Below are positions 11,522 to 20,715 of a DNA stretch of 64,000 bases, piece after piece. The stretch lies in NCBI RefSeq assembly GCF_011752525.1, contig NZ_VWXI01000008.1, forward strand, positions 169,439 to 233,438. The letters run 5' to 3'. A model generated the notes under the pieces. The model was not told the origin of the DNA, ran no database searches, and saw only the letters and a program-made list of their open reading frames with translations. The DNA comes from Pantoea sp. Cy-639 (GTDB taxonomy: Bacteria; Pseudomonadota; Gammaproteobacteria; Pseudomonadales; Pseudomonadaceae). Each line of letters opens with the position of its first letter. The stretch's first letter is position 1. The position numbers and the translations under genes are program-made.

Positions 11522-12907
11522 TCAGTTGCGATCCAGCCACACGGTCTGGGCGTTGGTGAACTCGCGTACGCCAAAGTGCGACAGCTCGCGACCGAAACCG
11601 CTTTTCTTCACGCCACCGAACGCCACACGGGGGTCGGAAGCGCAGTAGCCGTTGATGAACACGCCGCCGGTATCCAGCGCTGCGGTCATGCGTTCGGCCA
11701 AGGCATGGTCGGCCGTATAGATCGTCGCGGCCAGGCCGAACTCGCTGTCGTTGGCCAGCGCTAGCGCATGTTCGGCGTCACGGGCGCTGATGATCGCCGC
11801 CACCGGTCCGAACAGTTCCTGCTTGAAGGCGGTCATGTCCGGCGTGACGTTGGCGAACACGGTCGGGGCATAGAAGTTCGCCGCGCCTTCGACCTTGTGG
11901 CCGCCCAGCAACAGGGTGGCGCCTTCGGCCAGGGTTGCCTGGACCTGGCCATCGAGTTCGTCGCGCAGGTCGTAGCGCGCCATCGGGCCGATGTAGGTGG
12001 CATCGTCCAAGGGGTTGCCGATGTTCAGGGCACGGGTAGCCTCGACGAACTTGCGGGTGAACTCATCGACGATGCTGTCTTCGACGATCAGGCGCTTGGC
12101 CGCGGCGCAGACCTGGCCGGTGTTCTGGTAGCGGCCGATCACGGCAGCCTTGACCGCCGCGTCGAGGTCGGCGTCGGCCAGCACGATGAACGGATCGGAA
12201 CCACCCAGCTCGAGCACGCACTTCTTCAGCGCGGCGCCGGCCTGGGCGCCGATGGCCATGCCGGCGCGCACGCTGCCGGTCAGGGTAATGGCGGCGATAC
12301 GCGAATCGTTGATGGCCCGGGTGACGCCTTCAGGCGTGACGTTGAGCACCTCGAACACGCCCTCGGGCAGGCCGGCGCGCTTGAACAGGTCGGCCAGCAG
12401 GTAGGCGCTGCCCATCACGTTGGGGGCGTGCTTGAGCACATAGGTGTTGCCGGCCAGCAAGGCCGGCACGGCGCCACGCAAGACCTGCCAGACCGGGAAG
12501 TTCCATGGCATCACGGCGAGGATCGGACCCAGCGGGCGATATTCGATACGTGCCTTTTCGATCTGCGTGGCCTCGGGGGCGAGCATCGCAGGGCCATGCT
12601 CGGCGTACCACTGGCACAGCCCGACACACTTGCTGACTTCGCCACGGGCCTGGGTGATCGGCTTGCCGATTTCGCGGGCGATCATCTGGGCGAATGCCTC
12701 GGCGTTGGCCTGCAAGGCGTTGGCCAGGGCGATGAGGTATTCGCTGCGATGACCCAGCGACACCTTGCGCCACTGGCTGTAGCCCACCTTGGCGCGTTGC
12801 AGCGCCGCGTCCAGTGCGGCGTCGGTATCGAAGGCGTAGTGGCCGATCCGCTCGCCGGTGTACGGGTCGACGGAAATGGCATGGGTCAGGCTGCTGATCT
12901 CGCTCAT
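11522..12907 (-). CDS. sad: Succinate-semialdehyde dehydrogenase, Sad/YneI type
   Basis: 461 residues, against 462 for E. coli Sad. Aldehyde dehydrogenase hallmarks: Asn136 in MPWNFP, Glu234 in LELGGSDP, Cys267 in NTGQVCAAAKR. Oxidises succinate semialdehyde to succinate with NAD(P)+, the last step from putrescine or GABA into the TCA cycle. The ATG at 12907 (MSEISSLTH) is the family start; the same frame stays open for about 1 kb upstream, over the regulator, but that extension is antisense to a real gene. The divergent neighbour is a PtrR-type regulator, the same pairing as yneI-yneJ in E. coli, which strengthens the name. Confidence 0.88.
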   Translation of the reverse strand: MSEISSLTHAISVDPYTGERIGHYAFDTDAALDAALQRAKVGYSQWRKVSLGHRSEYLIALANALQANAEAFAQMIAREIGKPITQARGEVSKCVGLCQWYAEHGPAMLAPEATQIEKARIEYRPLGPILAVMPWNFPVWQVLRGAVPALLAGNTYVLKHAPNVMGSAYLLADLFKRAGLPEGVFEVLNVTPEGVTRAINDSRIAAITLTGSVRAGMAIGAQAGAALKKCVLELGGSDPFIVLADADLDAAVKAAVIGRYQNTGQVCAAAKRLIVEDSIVDEFTRKFVEATRALNIGNPLDDATYIGPMARYDLRDELDGQVQATLAEGATLLLGGHKVEGAANFYAPTVFANVTPDMTAFKQELFGPVAAIISARDAEHALALANDSEFGLAATIYTADHALAERMTAALDTGGVFINGYCASDPRVAFGGVKKSGFGRELSHFGVREFTNAQTVWLDRN

Positions 12908-13012
12908 GGCTGGAGTCTCGTTGTTATGAATCAGTGGGCCCAGACTAGGGGTGGCAAGCTTTAATGAAAACTGAATAATAATGAGCGAAACATTCACGAA
13001 TGGAGAATGACT

Positions 13013-13897
13013 GTGGACCTGGTGCAACTGGAGATCTTCAAGGCCGTGGCCGAGCATGGCAGCATCAGCGCCGCCGCCCAGCGCATTCATCGGGTACCGT
13101 CGAACCTGACTACCCGCATCAAGCAACTGGAGGAAGACCTGGGGGTCGAGCTGTTCATCCGCGAAAAGAGTCGCCTGCGCCTGTCGCCGGCCGGATGGAA
13201 CTTCCTCGAGTACACCCGGCGCATCCTCGACCTGGTGCACGAGGCGCGGCTCACCGTGGCGGGCGAGGACCCACAGGGGACTTTCGCCCTGGGCTCGCTG
13301 GAGAGTACCGCCGCAGTGCGTATCCCGGCCTTGCTGGCGGCCTATAACCAGCGCTACCCCAAGGTCGACCTCGACCTGTCCACCGGACCGTCGGGGACCA
13401 TGCTCGAAGGCGTGCTGTCTGGTCGCCTGGTGGCGGCGTTCGTCGACGGTCCGGTGCTGCACCCGACGCTTGAAGGCATGCCGGTGTTCGAAGAGGAGAT
13501 GATGGTCATCGCGCCACTGAACCATGCGCCGGTGACCCGCGCCCGGGATGTCAATGGCGCGAGCATCTACGCCTTTCGCGCCAACTGCTCGTATCGCCAT
13601 CATTTCGAGAGCTGGTTCGTCCACGACCAGGCGGTGCCGGGCAAGATCCACGAGATGGAGTCCTATCACGGCATGCTTGCCTGCGTCAGCGCCGGCGCCG
13701 GACTGGCGATGATGCCGCGCAGCATGCTCGACAACATGCCGGGGTGCAGCACGGTCAGCGCCTGGCCGATGGCCGAGGATTTCCGCTACCTCAAGACCTG
13801 GCTGGTGTGGCGTCGGGGCACGGTGTCGCGCAGCCTGAGCATGTTCATCAAGCTGCTGGAGGAACGCCGTGTCGAGGTGGTCGGCGCGACGCTCTGA
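13013..13897 (+). CDS. ptrR: LysR-family regulator PtrR (YneJ-like) of sad
   Basis: 294 residues. N-terminal winged helix ([15 protein letters not shown], then [14 protein letters not shown]) and LysR substrate domain with blocks I recall from E. coli Yne[50 protein letters not shown] prefer the GTG at 13013 (MDLVQLE) because GGAG at 13002-13005 is correctly spaced for it; the ATG at 13007 is one base from that site. In E. coli the orthologue controls sad during putrescine use; the 105-base gap to sad probably holds shared operators. Confidence 0.88.
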   Translation: MDLVQLEIFKAVAEHGSISAAAQRIHRVPSNLTTRIKQLEEDLGVELFIREKSRLRLSPAGWNFLEYTRRILDLVHEARLTVAGEDPQGTFALGSLESTAAVRIPALLAAYNQRYPKVDLDLSTGPSGTMLEGVLSGRLVAAFVDGPVLHPTLEGMPVFEEEMMVIAPLNHAPVTRARDVNGASIYAFRANCSYRHHFESWFVHDQAVPGKIHEMESYHGMLACVSAGAGLAMMPRSMLDNMPGCSTVSAWPMAEDFRYLKTWLVWRRGTVSRSLSMFIKLLEERRVEVVGATL

Positions 13898-13979
13898 CCA
13901 ACGGTTGCGCGCTGCTCGAACAGCGACCCCTGGGAGGTATCCAAACTGTGTACCCATCCCTTCGAGGGAGACAGACATC

Positions 13980-14423
13980 ATGCGAACCCATCACTACGGA
14001 AACTGCGCGGCGCTGCTGCTGGCCCTGGCCATGCCCTGGACCGTCACGGCCGCCGCCGACCTCAATGCGCCCATCGATCCGCAAGGCGTGCAGTTGGTAC
14101 CCCAGGAACAGCACGGTATCCGCTATCTGCAAGGCGGTATCGGCCAGGACGAAGCCAACGCGCTGCGCAAGACGCCGGGCTATGACCTGCACATCACCCT
14201 GTCCACCGGTGCGAGCGGTGAGTTCGAGACCGGGGCGGCGGTGGATATCCAGTCGGCCAAGGGCGACTCGGTCCTGGCGCTGAAGGACGTCGGCCCATTG
14301 GTCTTCGTGCAACTGCCGCCCGGGCAGTACAAGGTCACCGGCTCCGCTGGCGGACAGACGCACCAGCAGATGGTGACGGTGAATGGCAACACCCCGGCGC
14401 GGGTGGACATGAACTGGCATTAA
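13980..14423 (+). CDS. Small secreted protein with carboxypeptidase-regulatory-like fold
   Basis: 147 residues from the ATG at 13980, preceded by GAGGGAGA. Clear signal peptide (about 1-24, LLLALAMPWTVTAAA), then a ~120-residue beta-rich domain with PGYDLHITLSTGASGEF and QLPPGQYKVTGSAGGQ. The second pattern is typical of transthyretin-like or carboxypeptidase-regulatory-like domains that bind ligands or pack as accessory sandwich folds. There are no catalytic residues to point to. It stands alone after the LysR gene and is followed by a terminator-like hairpin. Function unknown; periplasmic or secreted. Confidence 0.75.
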   Translation: MRTHHYGNCAALLLALAMPWTVTAAADLNAPIDPQGVQLVPQEQHGIRYLQGGIGQDEANALRKTPGYDLHITLSTGASGEFETGAAVDIQSAKGDSVLALKDVGPLVFVQLPPGQYKVTGSAGGQTHQQMVTVNGNTPARVDMNWH

Positions 14424-14475
14424 GACCAGGAGCGCACACCTGTAAGCCTTGCGCTGCCAAGTGATTGCGCTCGAA

Positions 14476-14509
14476 GCGGCCTGCCACGGGCGTGCTCGCG
14501 GCAGGCCGC
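14476..14509. repeat. REP-like hairpin
   Basis: GCGGCCTGCC (14476-14485) and GGCAGGCCGC (14500-14509) are perfect 10-bp arms around a 14-base loop. It resembles the GC-rich REP hairpins scattered between Pseudomonas genes. Confidence 0.5.
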
Positions 14510-14521
14510 CGGCCCATCGCA

Positions 14522-14541
14522 GGAGCGCCGGGCGCTCCTTT
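14522..14541 (+). terminator. Probable rho-independent terminator
   Basis: GGAGCGC-CGG-GCGCTCC followed by TTTA, about 100 bases after the small secreted-protein gene. The T tract is short. Confidence 0.5.
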
Positions 14542-14810
14542 AGCCGAAGCGGGGATCCACGCCTTGCTCGGCGAGCAGACCAAGGCCGAATACGATTGAA
14601 CCGCTGGATGCAACACAGTGTCTTGCTGCAATAGTGGCAAATGACTTTTAACTTTCAGACTGTTCGTACAATAATCGGGAAAGTATTACCACTTGTGACC
14701 TGGCGGGAGTGCCAGTCCGCATGTGGACAACGAGGGGCCCAGCCCCCACTTGCCACAGGCCCGCATCCGCACGCGGGCCTGTTCGTGAAGACCATCAGGA
14801 GTAGTCATTG
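14542..14810 (+). promoter_or_regulatory. pagL promoter and structured 5' leader
   Basis: AT-rich DNA at 14635-14685 holds a -10-like TACAAT (14667-14672) without a good -35, as expected for an activator-dependent promoter. Downstream a 9-bp perfect hairpin CAGGCCCGC / GCGGGCCTG (14756-14781) lies 15 bases ahead of the CAGGAG ribosome site. It could be a terminator-like attenuator or an mRNA-stability element. Confidence 0.4.
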
Positions 14811-15332
14811 ATGAAAATCCGTCTCGCCGCTTCGTTGGCGGCTGCAGTGCTGGCGCTTGCCGGGGCCAACCTGGCCCAGGCCGCGTCGATCTCTGGTGCC
14901 GTGGGGGCCACCAGCCAAGGCGACATGACCTACCGTATCGGCCTGTCCTGGGATTGGGACAAGCAGTGGTGGCAGAGCAGCACTGGTCACCTGACCGGCT
15001 ACTGGGATGCGGGATACACCTACTGGGAGGGGGGTGACGCCAGCGGTGCCCATTCGTTGTCGTTCGCGCCGGTGTTCGTCTATGAGTTCAGCGGCTTCAC
15101 CTACACGCCGTTCATCGAGGCCGGTATCGGCCTGGCGGCGTTCTCCAAGACCGATGTCGGCGACCAGCGCCTGGGCTCGTCGGTCAACTTCGAGGATCGC
15201 ATCGGCTTCGGCCTGAAGCTGCCGGCCGAACAGAAGGTCGGTATCCGTGCGATCCACTACTCCAACGCCGGCCTCAAGCAGCCCAACGACGGGATCGAGT
15301 CGTACTCGCTGTTCTACAGCAAGGCGTTCTGA
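14811..15332 (+). CDS. pagL: Lipid A 3-O-deacylase PagL
   Basis: 173 residues: a ~23-residue signal peptide and an 8-strand outer-membrane beta-barrel. The triad falls at His149, Ser151 and Glu163 (IHYSNAG, then GIESYSLFY), the numbering I recall for P. aeruginosa PagL (mature His126, Ser128, Glu140). The C-terminal Phe fits Bam-dependent assembly. PagL removes the 3-O-linked acyl chain of lipid A in the outer leaflet, lowering endotoxicity and helping adaptation to membrane stress or hosts. The ATG at 14811 is preferred over an adjacent TTG; the CAGGAG site at 14796-14801 fits. Its neighbours are unrelated. Confidence 0.92.
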   Translation: MKIRLAASLAAAVLALAGANLAQAASISGAVGATSQGDMTYRIGLSWDWDKQWWQSSTGHLTGYWDAGYTYWEGGDASGAHSLSFAPVFVYEFSGFTYTPFIEAGIGLAAFSKTDVGDQRLGSSVNFEDRIGFGLKLPAEQKVGIRAIHYSNAGLKQPNDGIESYSLFYSKAF

Positions 15333-15339
15333 GCCCAAT

Positions 15340-15372
15340 CCACCGCAGGGGCCAGCCAGGCCTCTGCGGTGG
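15340..15372 (+). terminator. Hairpin after pagL
   Basis: CCACCGCAG (15340-15348) pairs with CTGCGGTGG (15364-15372), with a further GGCC/GGCC pairing inside. Long stable stem, but no T tract follows. Confidence 0.45.
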
Positions 15373-15383
15373 GCATTCGCTAG

Positions 15384-15535
15384 GGTCTGTACGAAAAGCC
15401 TTGATACTTGTTCATGCTGCGTTGAAAACAGCCTCGGAATGCTCATGTACTCCAGTACAGTCGTGCGCGACTCCGACCGTTCCTCGGCTGTTTTCGCCTT
15501 GCCTGACCTGCGTCTCAAGACTTTTCGTACAGACC
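15384..15535. mobile_element. MITE of IS5 type with CTAG target duplication
   Basis: A 152-bp non-coding element bounded by perfect 15-bp inverted repeats (GGTCTGTACGAAAAG at the left, its complement at the right) that continue imperfectly inward, so the whole unit can fold on itself. It is flanked on both sides by CTAG (15380-15383 and 15536-15539), matching the 4-bp YTAR/CTAG duplications made by IS5-group transposases. It carries no transposase and would need one in trans. About 200 bases to its right (15540-15742) hold no supportable gene. Confidence 0.75.
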
Positions 15536-15742
15536 CTAGTGCATGGTCACCGTGCCGGCGCCGAAGTCGGCGATAGGGGGGCGAGCACTGTCACAGACAT
15601 GCAACAGGCGCCGTTCGGCGTTGCACTGTAGCGCCAGGGCATGGGCGCTGCGCACTCGTTGCCGTCGCCCGTCAGGCCGAACGTGTCGACATCGTCGACG
15701 AAGACATTGACATCCAGCAGGGCGCCACTGGCCGTCGCGGCA

Positions 15743-16894
15743 TCACAGCGGATAGTGCTTGAGCTCCCGTGCGATCAGCATGCGCTGGATCTCGCTCGAC
15801 CCCTCGTAGATCTGGGTGATCCGCGCATCGCGGTAGTACTTTTCCACCGGGTAGTCTTCGAGGTAGCCATAGCCACCATGCACCTGGATCGCCATCGAGC
15901 ACACTCGCTCGGCCATTTCCGAGGCGAACAGCTTGGCCTGGGAGGCTTCCGACAGGCAGGGCTTGCCGGCCGTGCGCAGGCGCGCGGCATGCAGGATCAG
16001 CAGGCGCGTGGCGTTGATCTGCACCTGCATGTCGGCCAGCAGGTTGGCGATGCTCTGGTGCTCGTTGATCGGCTTGCCGAACTGGATGCGTTCGCGCGAG
16101 TACAGCAGCGCCGCCTCGAATGCCGCGCGGGCGATTCCCAAGGCCTGGGCGGCAATGCCGATGCGCCCGCCCTCGAGGTTGGACAGGGCGATGGCCAGGC
16201 CCTTGCCGCGCTCGCCGAGCAGGTTGGCGGCAGGGACGCGGCAGTCGTCGAGAGTCACCGCGCAGGTATCGGAGGCGCGGATGCCCATCTTGTGTTCGCT
16301 GCGATCGACCTTGAACCCCGGGTTGTCGGTGGGCACCAGGAACGCCGACAGGCCTTTCTTGCCAAGCTCCGGGTCGGTGACGGCGAAGACGATGGCCAGC
16401 TTGGCGCGGCGGGCGTTGCTGACGAACTGCTTGGCGCCGTTGATCACCCACTGGCCGTCGATCAGCTCGGCGCGGGTGCGCAGGTTGTGGGCTTCGGAGC
16501 CCGCCTGTGGCTCGGTCAGGCAGAAGCAGCCGATCACCTCGCCGCTGGCCAGCTTCGGCAGCCAGGCCTGCTGCTGTTCAGGCGTGCCGTAGGCCAGCAG
16601 CGGACCGCAGCCCACCGAGTTGTGGATGCTCATCATCGCCCCGGTGGCGCCGTCGCCGGCAGAGATTTCCTCCACCGCCAGGGCATAGGCCACGTAGTCG
16701 GTGTAGCTGCCGCCGAACTGCTCCGGGGCGACCATGCCGAGCAGGCCAAGCTCGCCCATCTTGCGCACCACCGCGTCGTCGATCCAGCCGGCCTTTTCCC
16801 AGGCCTGGGCATGGGGGGCGATTTCGCCGCGGGCGAAGTCACGGGCCATGTCGCGGATCATGATCTGCTCTTCGCTCAGTTCCAGGTCTTGCAT
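15743..16894 (-). CDS. Acyl-CoA dehydrogenase, probably isobutyryl-CoA dehydrogenase
   Basis: 383 residues, standard for short/branched-chain acyl-CoA dehydrogenases. Seen: FAD-site block [37 protein letters not shown], and the catalytic base Glu364 in [12 protein letters not shown]. It transfers electrons from an acyl-CoA to electron-transfer flavoprotein. It follows a 3-hydroxyisobutyryl-CoA hydrolase gene by only 16 bases on the same strand, so isobutyryl-CoA from valine is the best guess; 2-methylbutyryl-CoA is possible. mmsA and mmsB, often nearby, are not in the window. Confidence 0.88.
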   Translation of the reverse strand: MQDLELSEEQIMIRDMARDFARGEIAPHAQAWEKAGWIDDAVVRKMGELGLLGMVAPEQFGGSYTDYVAYALAVEEISAGDGATGAMMSIHNSVGCGPLLAYGTPEQQQAWLPKLASGEVIGCFCLTEPQAGSEAHNLRTRAELIDGQWVINGAKQFVSNARRAKLAIVFAVTDPELGKKGLSAFLVPTDNPGFKVDRSEHKMGIRASDTCAVTLDDCRVPAANLLGERGKGLAIALSNLEGGRIGIAAQALGIARAAFEAALLYSRERIQFGKPINEHQSIANLLADMQVQINATRLLILHAARLRTAGKPCLSEASQAKLFASEMAERVCSMAIQVHGGYGYLEDYPVEKYYRDARITQIYEGSSEIQRMLIARELKHYPL

Positions 16895-16910
16895 CTGTGT
16901 ACTCCCCGGC

Positions 16911-17981
16911 TCACAGGCCTTCGAAGAATTGGTCGACGCGTTGCGCGGTGAGGCCGGCGAGGGTCGGCGGGTTCCAGCGCGGCTGCTTGTCCTTGTCGAT
17001 GATCAGGGCGCGCACGCCCTCGATGATGTCGCCGTACTCGAACCACTGACGGTCGATGTGCAGTTCCATGGCGAAGCAGTCTTCCAGTACCAGGTGGCGG
17101 CCCCGGCGCAGCAGCTCGAGGGTGACGGCCATGGCCAGCGGCGAGCGGGTTTCCAGCAGGGCGGCGGTATCCAGCGCCCAGGCATGGCTGTCGCCGATGG
17201 TTACGGCGCGCAGTTGCTCGATGATGCTGGGCAGGTCGGGCAGGGCGAAGAAGTGGTCGATCACCGGACGCAGGCTGGCCAGTGGCGGGTCTTCCAGCAC
17301 CTGGGTGCCGAGTCGGGCCAGCAGGCCCTGCAGATCCTTGAGCGGGTGGTCGCCGAACTGCAGCTTGTCCAGGCCCTGGTCCAGGGCGCTGAGCTTGTCG
17401 CTGTCCAGGTACCAGTCGGCGAGGCCGCAGTACAGGGCGTCGGCGGCCTTGACCTGGGTGCCGGTGACGCCCAGGTAGATGCCTAGCTCGCCGGGTACAC
17501 GGGGCAGGAAGTAGCTGCCGCCGACATCCGGGAAGTAACCGATGCCCACCTCGGGCATGCCCAGGCGGCTGCGCTCGGTGACGATACGCAGGTCGCAGCC
17601 CTGGGCCAGGCCCATGCCACCGCCGAGGGTGAAGCCGTCCATCAACGCCAGCACCGGCTTGCGGTAGCGGTGCAGGCACAGGTCCAGGGCGTACTCCTCG
17701 ACGAAGAAGTCTTCGTGCAGCTTCTCACCGGCCTTGAAACTGTCGTGCAGCGAGCGGATGTCGCCACCGGCGCAGAAACCCTTGGGACCTTCACCGCGCA
17801 GCATCACGGCATGCACCTGCGGATCGTCGGCCCACTGGTCGAGCTGGCGCTGCAGGCTGCGTACCATGTCGAGGGTCAGGGCATTGAGGCCGGCGGGACG
17901 GTTGAGGGTGAGGTGGCCGATGTGGTTGCGGACCTCGGCCAGTACCTGATCCGTTGCCGAGGGTTGAGCGTGCGCGGTCAT
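16911..17981 (-). CDS. 3-hydroxyisobutyryl-CoA hydrolase (crotonase fold), valine catabolism
   Basis: 356 residues. The crotonase oxyanion segment ([13 protein letters not shown]) and [11 protein letters not shown] are present. The two catalytic acids of the hydrolase subclass are kept: Glu144 in MPEVGIGYF and Asp152 in [10 protein letters not shown], unlike simple enoyl-CoA hydratases. The length, about 100 residues longer than a typical crotonase, also fits HIBCH. It frees 3-hydroxyisobutyrate and CoA in valine breakdown. First gene of a two-gene leftward operon with the acyl-CoA dehydrogenase. Confidence 0.87.
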   Translation of the reverse strand: MTAHAQPSATDQVLAEVRNHIGHLTLNRPAGLNALTLDMVRSLQRQLDQWADDPQVHAVMLRGEGPKGFCAGGDIRSLHDSFKAGEKLHEDFFVEEYALDLCLHRYRKPVLALMDGFTLGGGMGLAQGCDLRIVTERSRLGMPEVGIGYFPDVGGSYFLPRVPGELGIYLGVTGTQVKAADALYCGLADWYLDSDKLSALDQGLDKLQFGDHPLKDLQGLLARLGTQVLEDPPLASLRPVIDHFFALPDLPSIIEQLRAVTIGDSHAWALDTAALLETRSPLAMAVTLELLRRGRHLVLEDCFAMELHIDRQWFEYGDIIEGVRALIIDKDKQPRWNPPTLAGLTAQRVDQFFEGL

Positions 17982-18287
17982 CGCGGTCTCCCTGCTTTGT
18001 TATTGATTTTCCAAGTGAAGTCTGGAATTCGCGGGCGGATCGCAGGATCCTGTCATGCGAATTTGCCTTGCACAATTGGCAAATCTGCAGGGCGTTTCTG
18101 CATTTTTGCCTTGGGTGACCTGGCCAGACCTCGGTGTTGCCACTTTAGCGCCGTGGCGGGAGGGCACAAGGGGGCGTTGCGCCATCTCGCAGACGCCAGG
18201 CGCCAGCTCACCCCGAAGGGTGATGGCCGGTCGTGCCGCCGCGTGAAACAATCCGGCCCAGCACTCACCCTGGCGGGGACCATAACA
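17982..18287. other. Divergent intergenic region, no gene seen
   Basis: 306 bases between the leftward valine operon and the rightward LuxR gene. It must contain promoters for both. A patch around 18050-18110 is clearly more AT-rich than its surroundings and contains the near-palindrome CCTTGCACAATTGGCAA. No gene or clear operator could be assigned. Confidence 0.4.
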
Positions 18288-19136
18288 ATGAGCAAGGCCC
18301 AGCTGAATTCGCCCGACTGGTATACGCAGATGGCCCGTGTGACCGATGCCATCGGCACGCCGGGGTTCGTCGAGACGCTGTTCGCCGCGCTCAACAGCCT
18401 GGCGCCTTGCCAGGCGATCAGCGTGTTCCTCTACCCGCGCAAGGGCCTGCCTTCGGCCCTGTTCGCCAAGGACGACGAGGGGCCGTGGCTGCCGGAAGGC
18501 AATGTGCAGAAGTACCTCGAAGGCTACTACCTGCTATGCCCGTTCTACCGCGCCTGCATGGACGGCGTGGGGGCCGGCTGCTATCGCCTGAGTGACGTCG
18601 CCCCTGACCATTTCAAGCGCAGCGAGTACTACACCGCGTTCTACCAGCACGCACACCTGGAGGACGAGCTCAACTACATCGCGCCGCTGGACGAGCAATT
18701 GTCCATCGCCGTTGCCCTGGGCAGCGTCCGCCGCCTCGGCAGTCGCGAGGTGGGCGATCTCAAGTGCATCGCCGCCTGGGTGGTCGCGGTAGTGCGTCGG
18801 CACTGGGGACACCTGGACAGCGCGACCCTGGGCGGGCGCTTCGAAAGCGCCCTGGGCCGGCAGATCAATGCCGCGCTGAACAACTTCGGCGCCTCCGTGC
18901 TCACCGAGCGCGAGTGCCACATCGCCCAGTACCTGCTGCGCGGCCACTCGACCCGCTCCCTGGCCGAGCGCCTGGGCATCAGCGAAGACACCATCAAGAC
19001 CCATCGCAAGAACCTCTACGCCAAGCTCGACATCGCCACCCAGGCCGAGCTGTTCTCATTGTTCATCGCCTCCCTGGCCCAAGCCCAGGAAGGCCTGAGC
19101 AAGGACCCGCTGGAAAGCTACCTGCGAAGACGCTGA
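18288..19136 (+). CDS. LuxR-type transcriptional regulator (solo), paralogue A
   Basis: 282 residues. The C-terminal GerE helix-turn-helix is clear (LTERECHIAQYLLRGHSTRSLAERLGISEDTIKTHRKNLYAKLDI). The N-terminal ~200 residues form an uncharacterised sensor domain with aromatic-rich blocks (EGYYLLCPFYRACMDGVG, RSEYYTAFYQHAHLEDELNY). There is no receiver phospho-site and no recognisable acyl-homoserine-lactone pocket. The ATG at 18288 follows GGGGAC. It shares this sensor with the LuxR protein at 22178-22969, and the two bracket a dehydrogenase/transaminase pair, so it probably reads an amine or a derived metabolite. Effector unknown. Confidence 0.82.
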   Translation: MSKAQLNSPDWYTQMARVTDAIGTPGFVETLFAALNSLAPCQAISVFLYPRKGLPSALFAKDDEGPWLPEGNVQKYLEGYYLLCPFYRACMDGVGAGCYRLSDVAPDHFKRSEYYTAFYQHAHLEDELNYIAPLDEQLSIAVALGSVRRLGSREVGDLKCIAAWVVAVVRRHWGHLDSATLGGRFESALGRQINAALNNFGASVLTERECHIAQYLLRGHSTRSLAERLGISEDTIKTHRKNLYAKLDIATQAELFSLFIASLAQAQEGLSKDPLESYLRRR

Positions 19137-19203
19137 ACCACCGCTTCGGCGCATCCTGACAACGACAACGACCGGCCAGCGCATGGCCGGATGGGAGACC
19201 TGC

Positions 19204-20694
19204 GTGCATAGCAAAAGTGATTGGCAGCAACGCGCTGCGCAGCAACGCTTCATGACCTCGGCGCTGATCGCTGGCCGGCCGGTGGCAGCCGCCACAGGGG
19301 CGACCTTCGATGCCATCAACCCGGCGACCAACCAGCTGCTGGCCCGGGTTGCGGCCTGTGGCGAGCACGAGATCGACCTGGCCGTGTCCGCTGCACGGCG
19401 CGCCTTCGAGCAGGGGCCCTGGGCACGCATGGCGCCGGCCGAGCGCAAGCGGGTCCTGCTGCGCCTGGCCGAGCTGATGCTGGCCCATCGCGAGGAACTG
19501 GCCTTGCTCGACTCGCTGAACATGGGCAAGCCGGTGATGGACGCCTACAGCATCGACGTGCCTGGCGCGGCCCAGGTGTTCGCCTGGTATGGCGAGGCAC
19601 TGGACAAGCTCTACGACCAGGTTGCGCCGACCGCCGCCAGCGCGGTGGCGATGATCACCCGCGAAGCGCTGGGCGTGGTCGGCGCGGTGGTGCCGTGGAA
19701 CTTCCCGTTGGACATGGCCGCCTGGAAAGTCGCCCCGGCGCTGGCCGCAGGCAACAGCGTGGTGCTCAAGCCCGCCGAGCAGTCGCCGTTCTCGGCCCTG
19801 CGCCTGGCCGAGCTGGCCCTCGAGGCCGGTGTGCCCGAAGGCGTGTTCAATGTGGTACCCGGGCTGGGCGAGAGCGCTGGTCGCGCCCTGGGCCTGCACC
19901 CGGATGTGGACTGCCTGGTGTTTACCGGCTCCACCCAGGTGGGCAAGTACTTCATGCAGTACGCCGCGCAGTCGAACCTCAAGCAGGTATGGCTGGAGTG
20001 CGGCGGCAAGAGCCCGAACCTGGTGTTCGACGATTGCCGTGACCTGGACCTGGCGGCAGAGAAAGCGGCGTTCGGCATCTTCTTCAACCAGGGCGAGGTG
20101 TGCTCGGCCAACTCGCGGCTGTATGTGCAGCGCTCGATCCATGACGAATTCGTCGAGCGCCTGCTGGCCAAGGCTCGCGCCTGGTTGCCCGGCGACCCGC
20201 TGGACCCGGCCAGCCGTGCCGGGGCCATCGTCGACGCCGAACAGACCGCGCGCATCGAGGCGGCCATCGGCGCCGGGCTGGAGCAGGGCGCGAGGCTGCT
20301 GTGCGGCGGCGAGCGCCTGAGCATCAACGGCGCGAGCAACTTCATCATGCCGACGATCTTCACCGACGTGCGCCCGGACATGGCCTTGGCCCGGGAAGAG
20401 ATCTTCGGCCCGGTGCTTGCCGTCAGCGCCTTCGACGACGAAGCACAGGCGCTCGCCCTGGCCAACGACAGCGTCTACGCCCTGGCGGCCTCGGTGTGGA
20501 GCGACGACCTCAACCGTGCCCATCGTGTCGCCCGGCGCCTGAAGGCCGGCACCGTGTCGGTCAACACCGTCGACGCCCTGGACGTCAGCGTGCCGTTCGG
20601 CGGTGGCCGGCAGTCCGGTTTTGGCCGCGACCTCTCGCTGCATTCGTTCGACAAGTACACCCAGCTCAAGACCACCTGGATCCAGCTGCGCTGA
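19204..20694 (+). CDS. puuC: Gamma-glutamyl-gamma-aminobutyraldehyde dehydrogenase (PuuC-like)
   Basis: 496 residues from a GTG at 19204, chosen because GGGAGA lies seven bases upstream; E. coli PuuC has 495. Aldehyde dehydrogenase residues: Asn166 (VPWNFP), Lys189 (VLKPAEQ), Glu265 (LECGGKSP) and Cys300 (NQGEVCSANS). It oxidises gamma-glutamyl-gamma-aminobutyraldehyde or related omega-aminoaldehydes with NAD(P)+. The next gene, 21 bases on, is a class III transaminase, so the pair may act on aldehydes the transaminase produces from diamines. 3-aminopropionaldehyde or another aminoaldehyde remains possible. Confidence 0.85.
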   Translation: MHSKSDWQQRAAQQRFMTSALIAGRPVAAATGATFDAINPATNQLLARVAACGEHEIDLAVSAARRAFEQGPWARMAPAERKRVLLRLAELMLAHREELALLDSLNMGKPVMDAYSIDVPGAAQVFAWYGEALDKLYDQVAPTAASAVAMITREALGVVGAVVPWNFPLDMAAWKVAPALAAGNSVVLKPAEQSPFSALRLAELALEAGVPEGVFNVVPGLGESAGRALGLHPDVDCLVFTGSTQVGKYFMQYAAQSNLKQVWLECGGKSPNLVFDDCRDLDLAAEKAAFGIFFNQGEVCSANSRLYVQRSIHDEFVERLLAKARAWLPGDPLDPASRAGAIVDAEQTARIEAAIGAGLEQGARLLCGGERLSINGASNFIMPTIFTDVRPDMALAREEIFGPVLAVSAFDDEAQALALANDSVYALAASVWSDDLNRAHRVARRLKAGTVSVNTVDALDVSVPFGGGRQSGFGRDLSLHSFDKYTQLKTTWIQLR

Positions 20695-20715
20695 CCTTTA
20701 CCTAGGAGAACAACC

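Noticed and set aside
12908..13981. Long N-terminal extension of the Sad-type dehydrogenase frame
   Set aside because: Antisense to the certain ptrR gene; the family start at 12907 gives the exact expected length.
15540..15742. Possible protein remnant on the minus strand right of the MITE (for example GALLDVNVFVDDVDTFGLTG)
   Set aside because: Too short, in conflict with two other frames, and not recognised; it may be a decayed gene cut by the MITE but cannot be supported.
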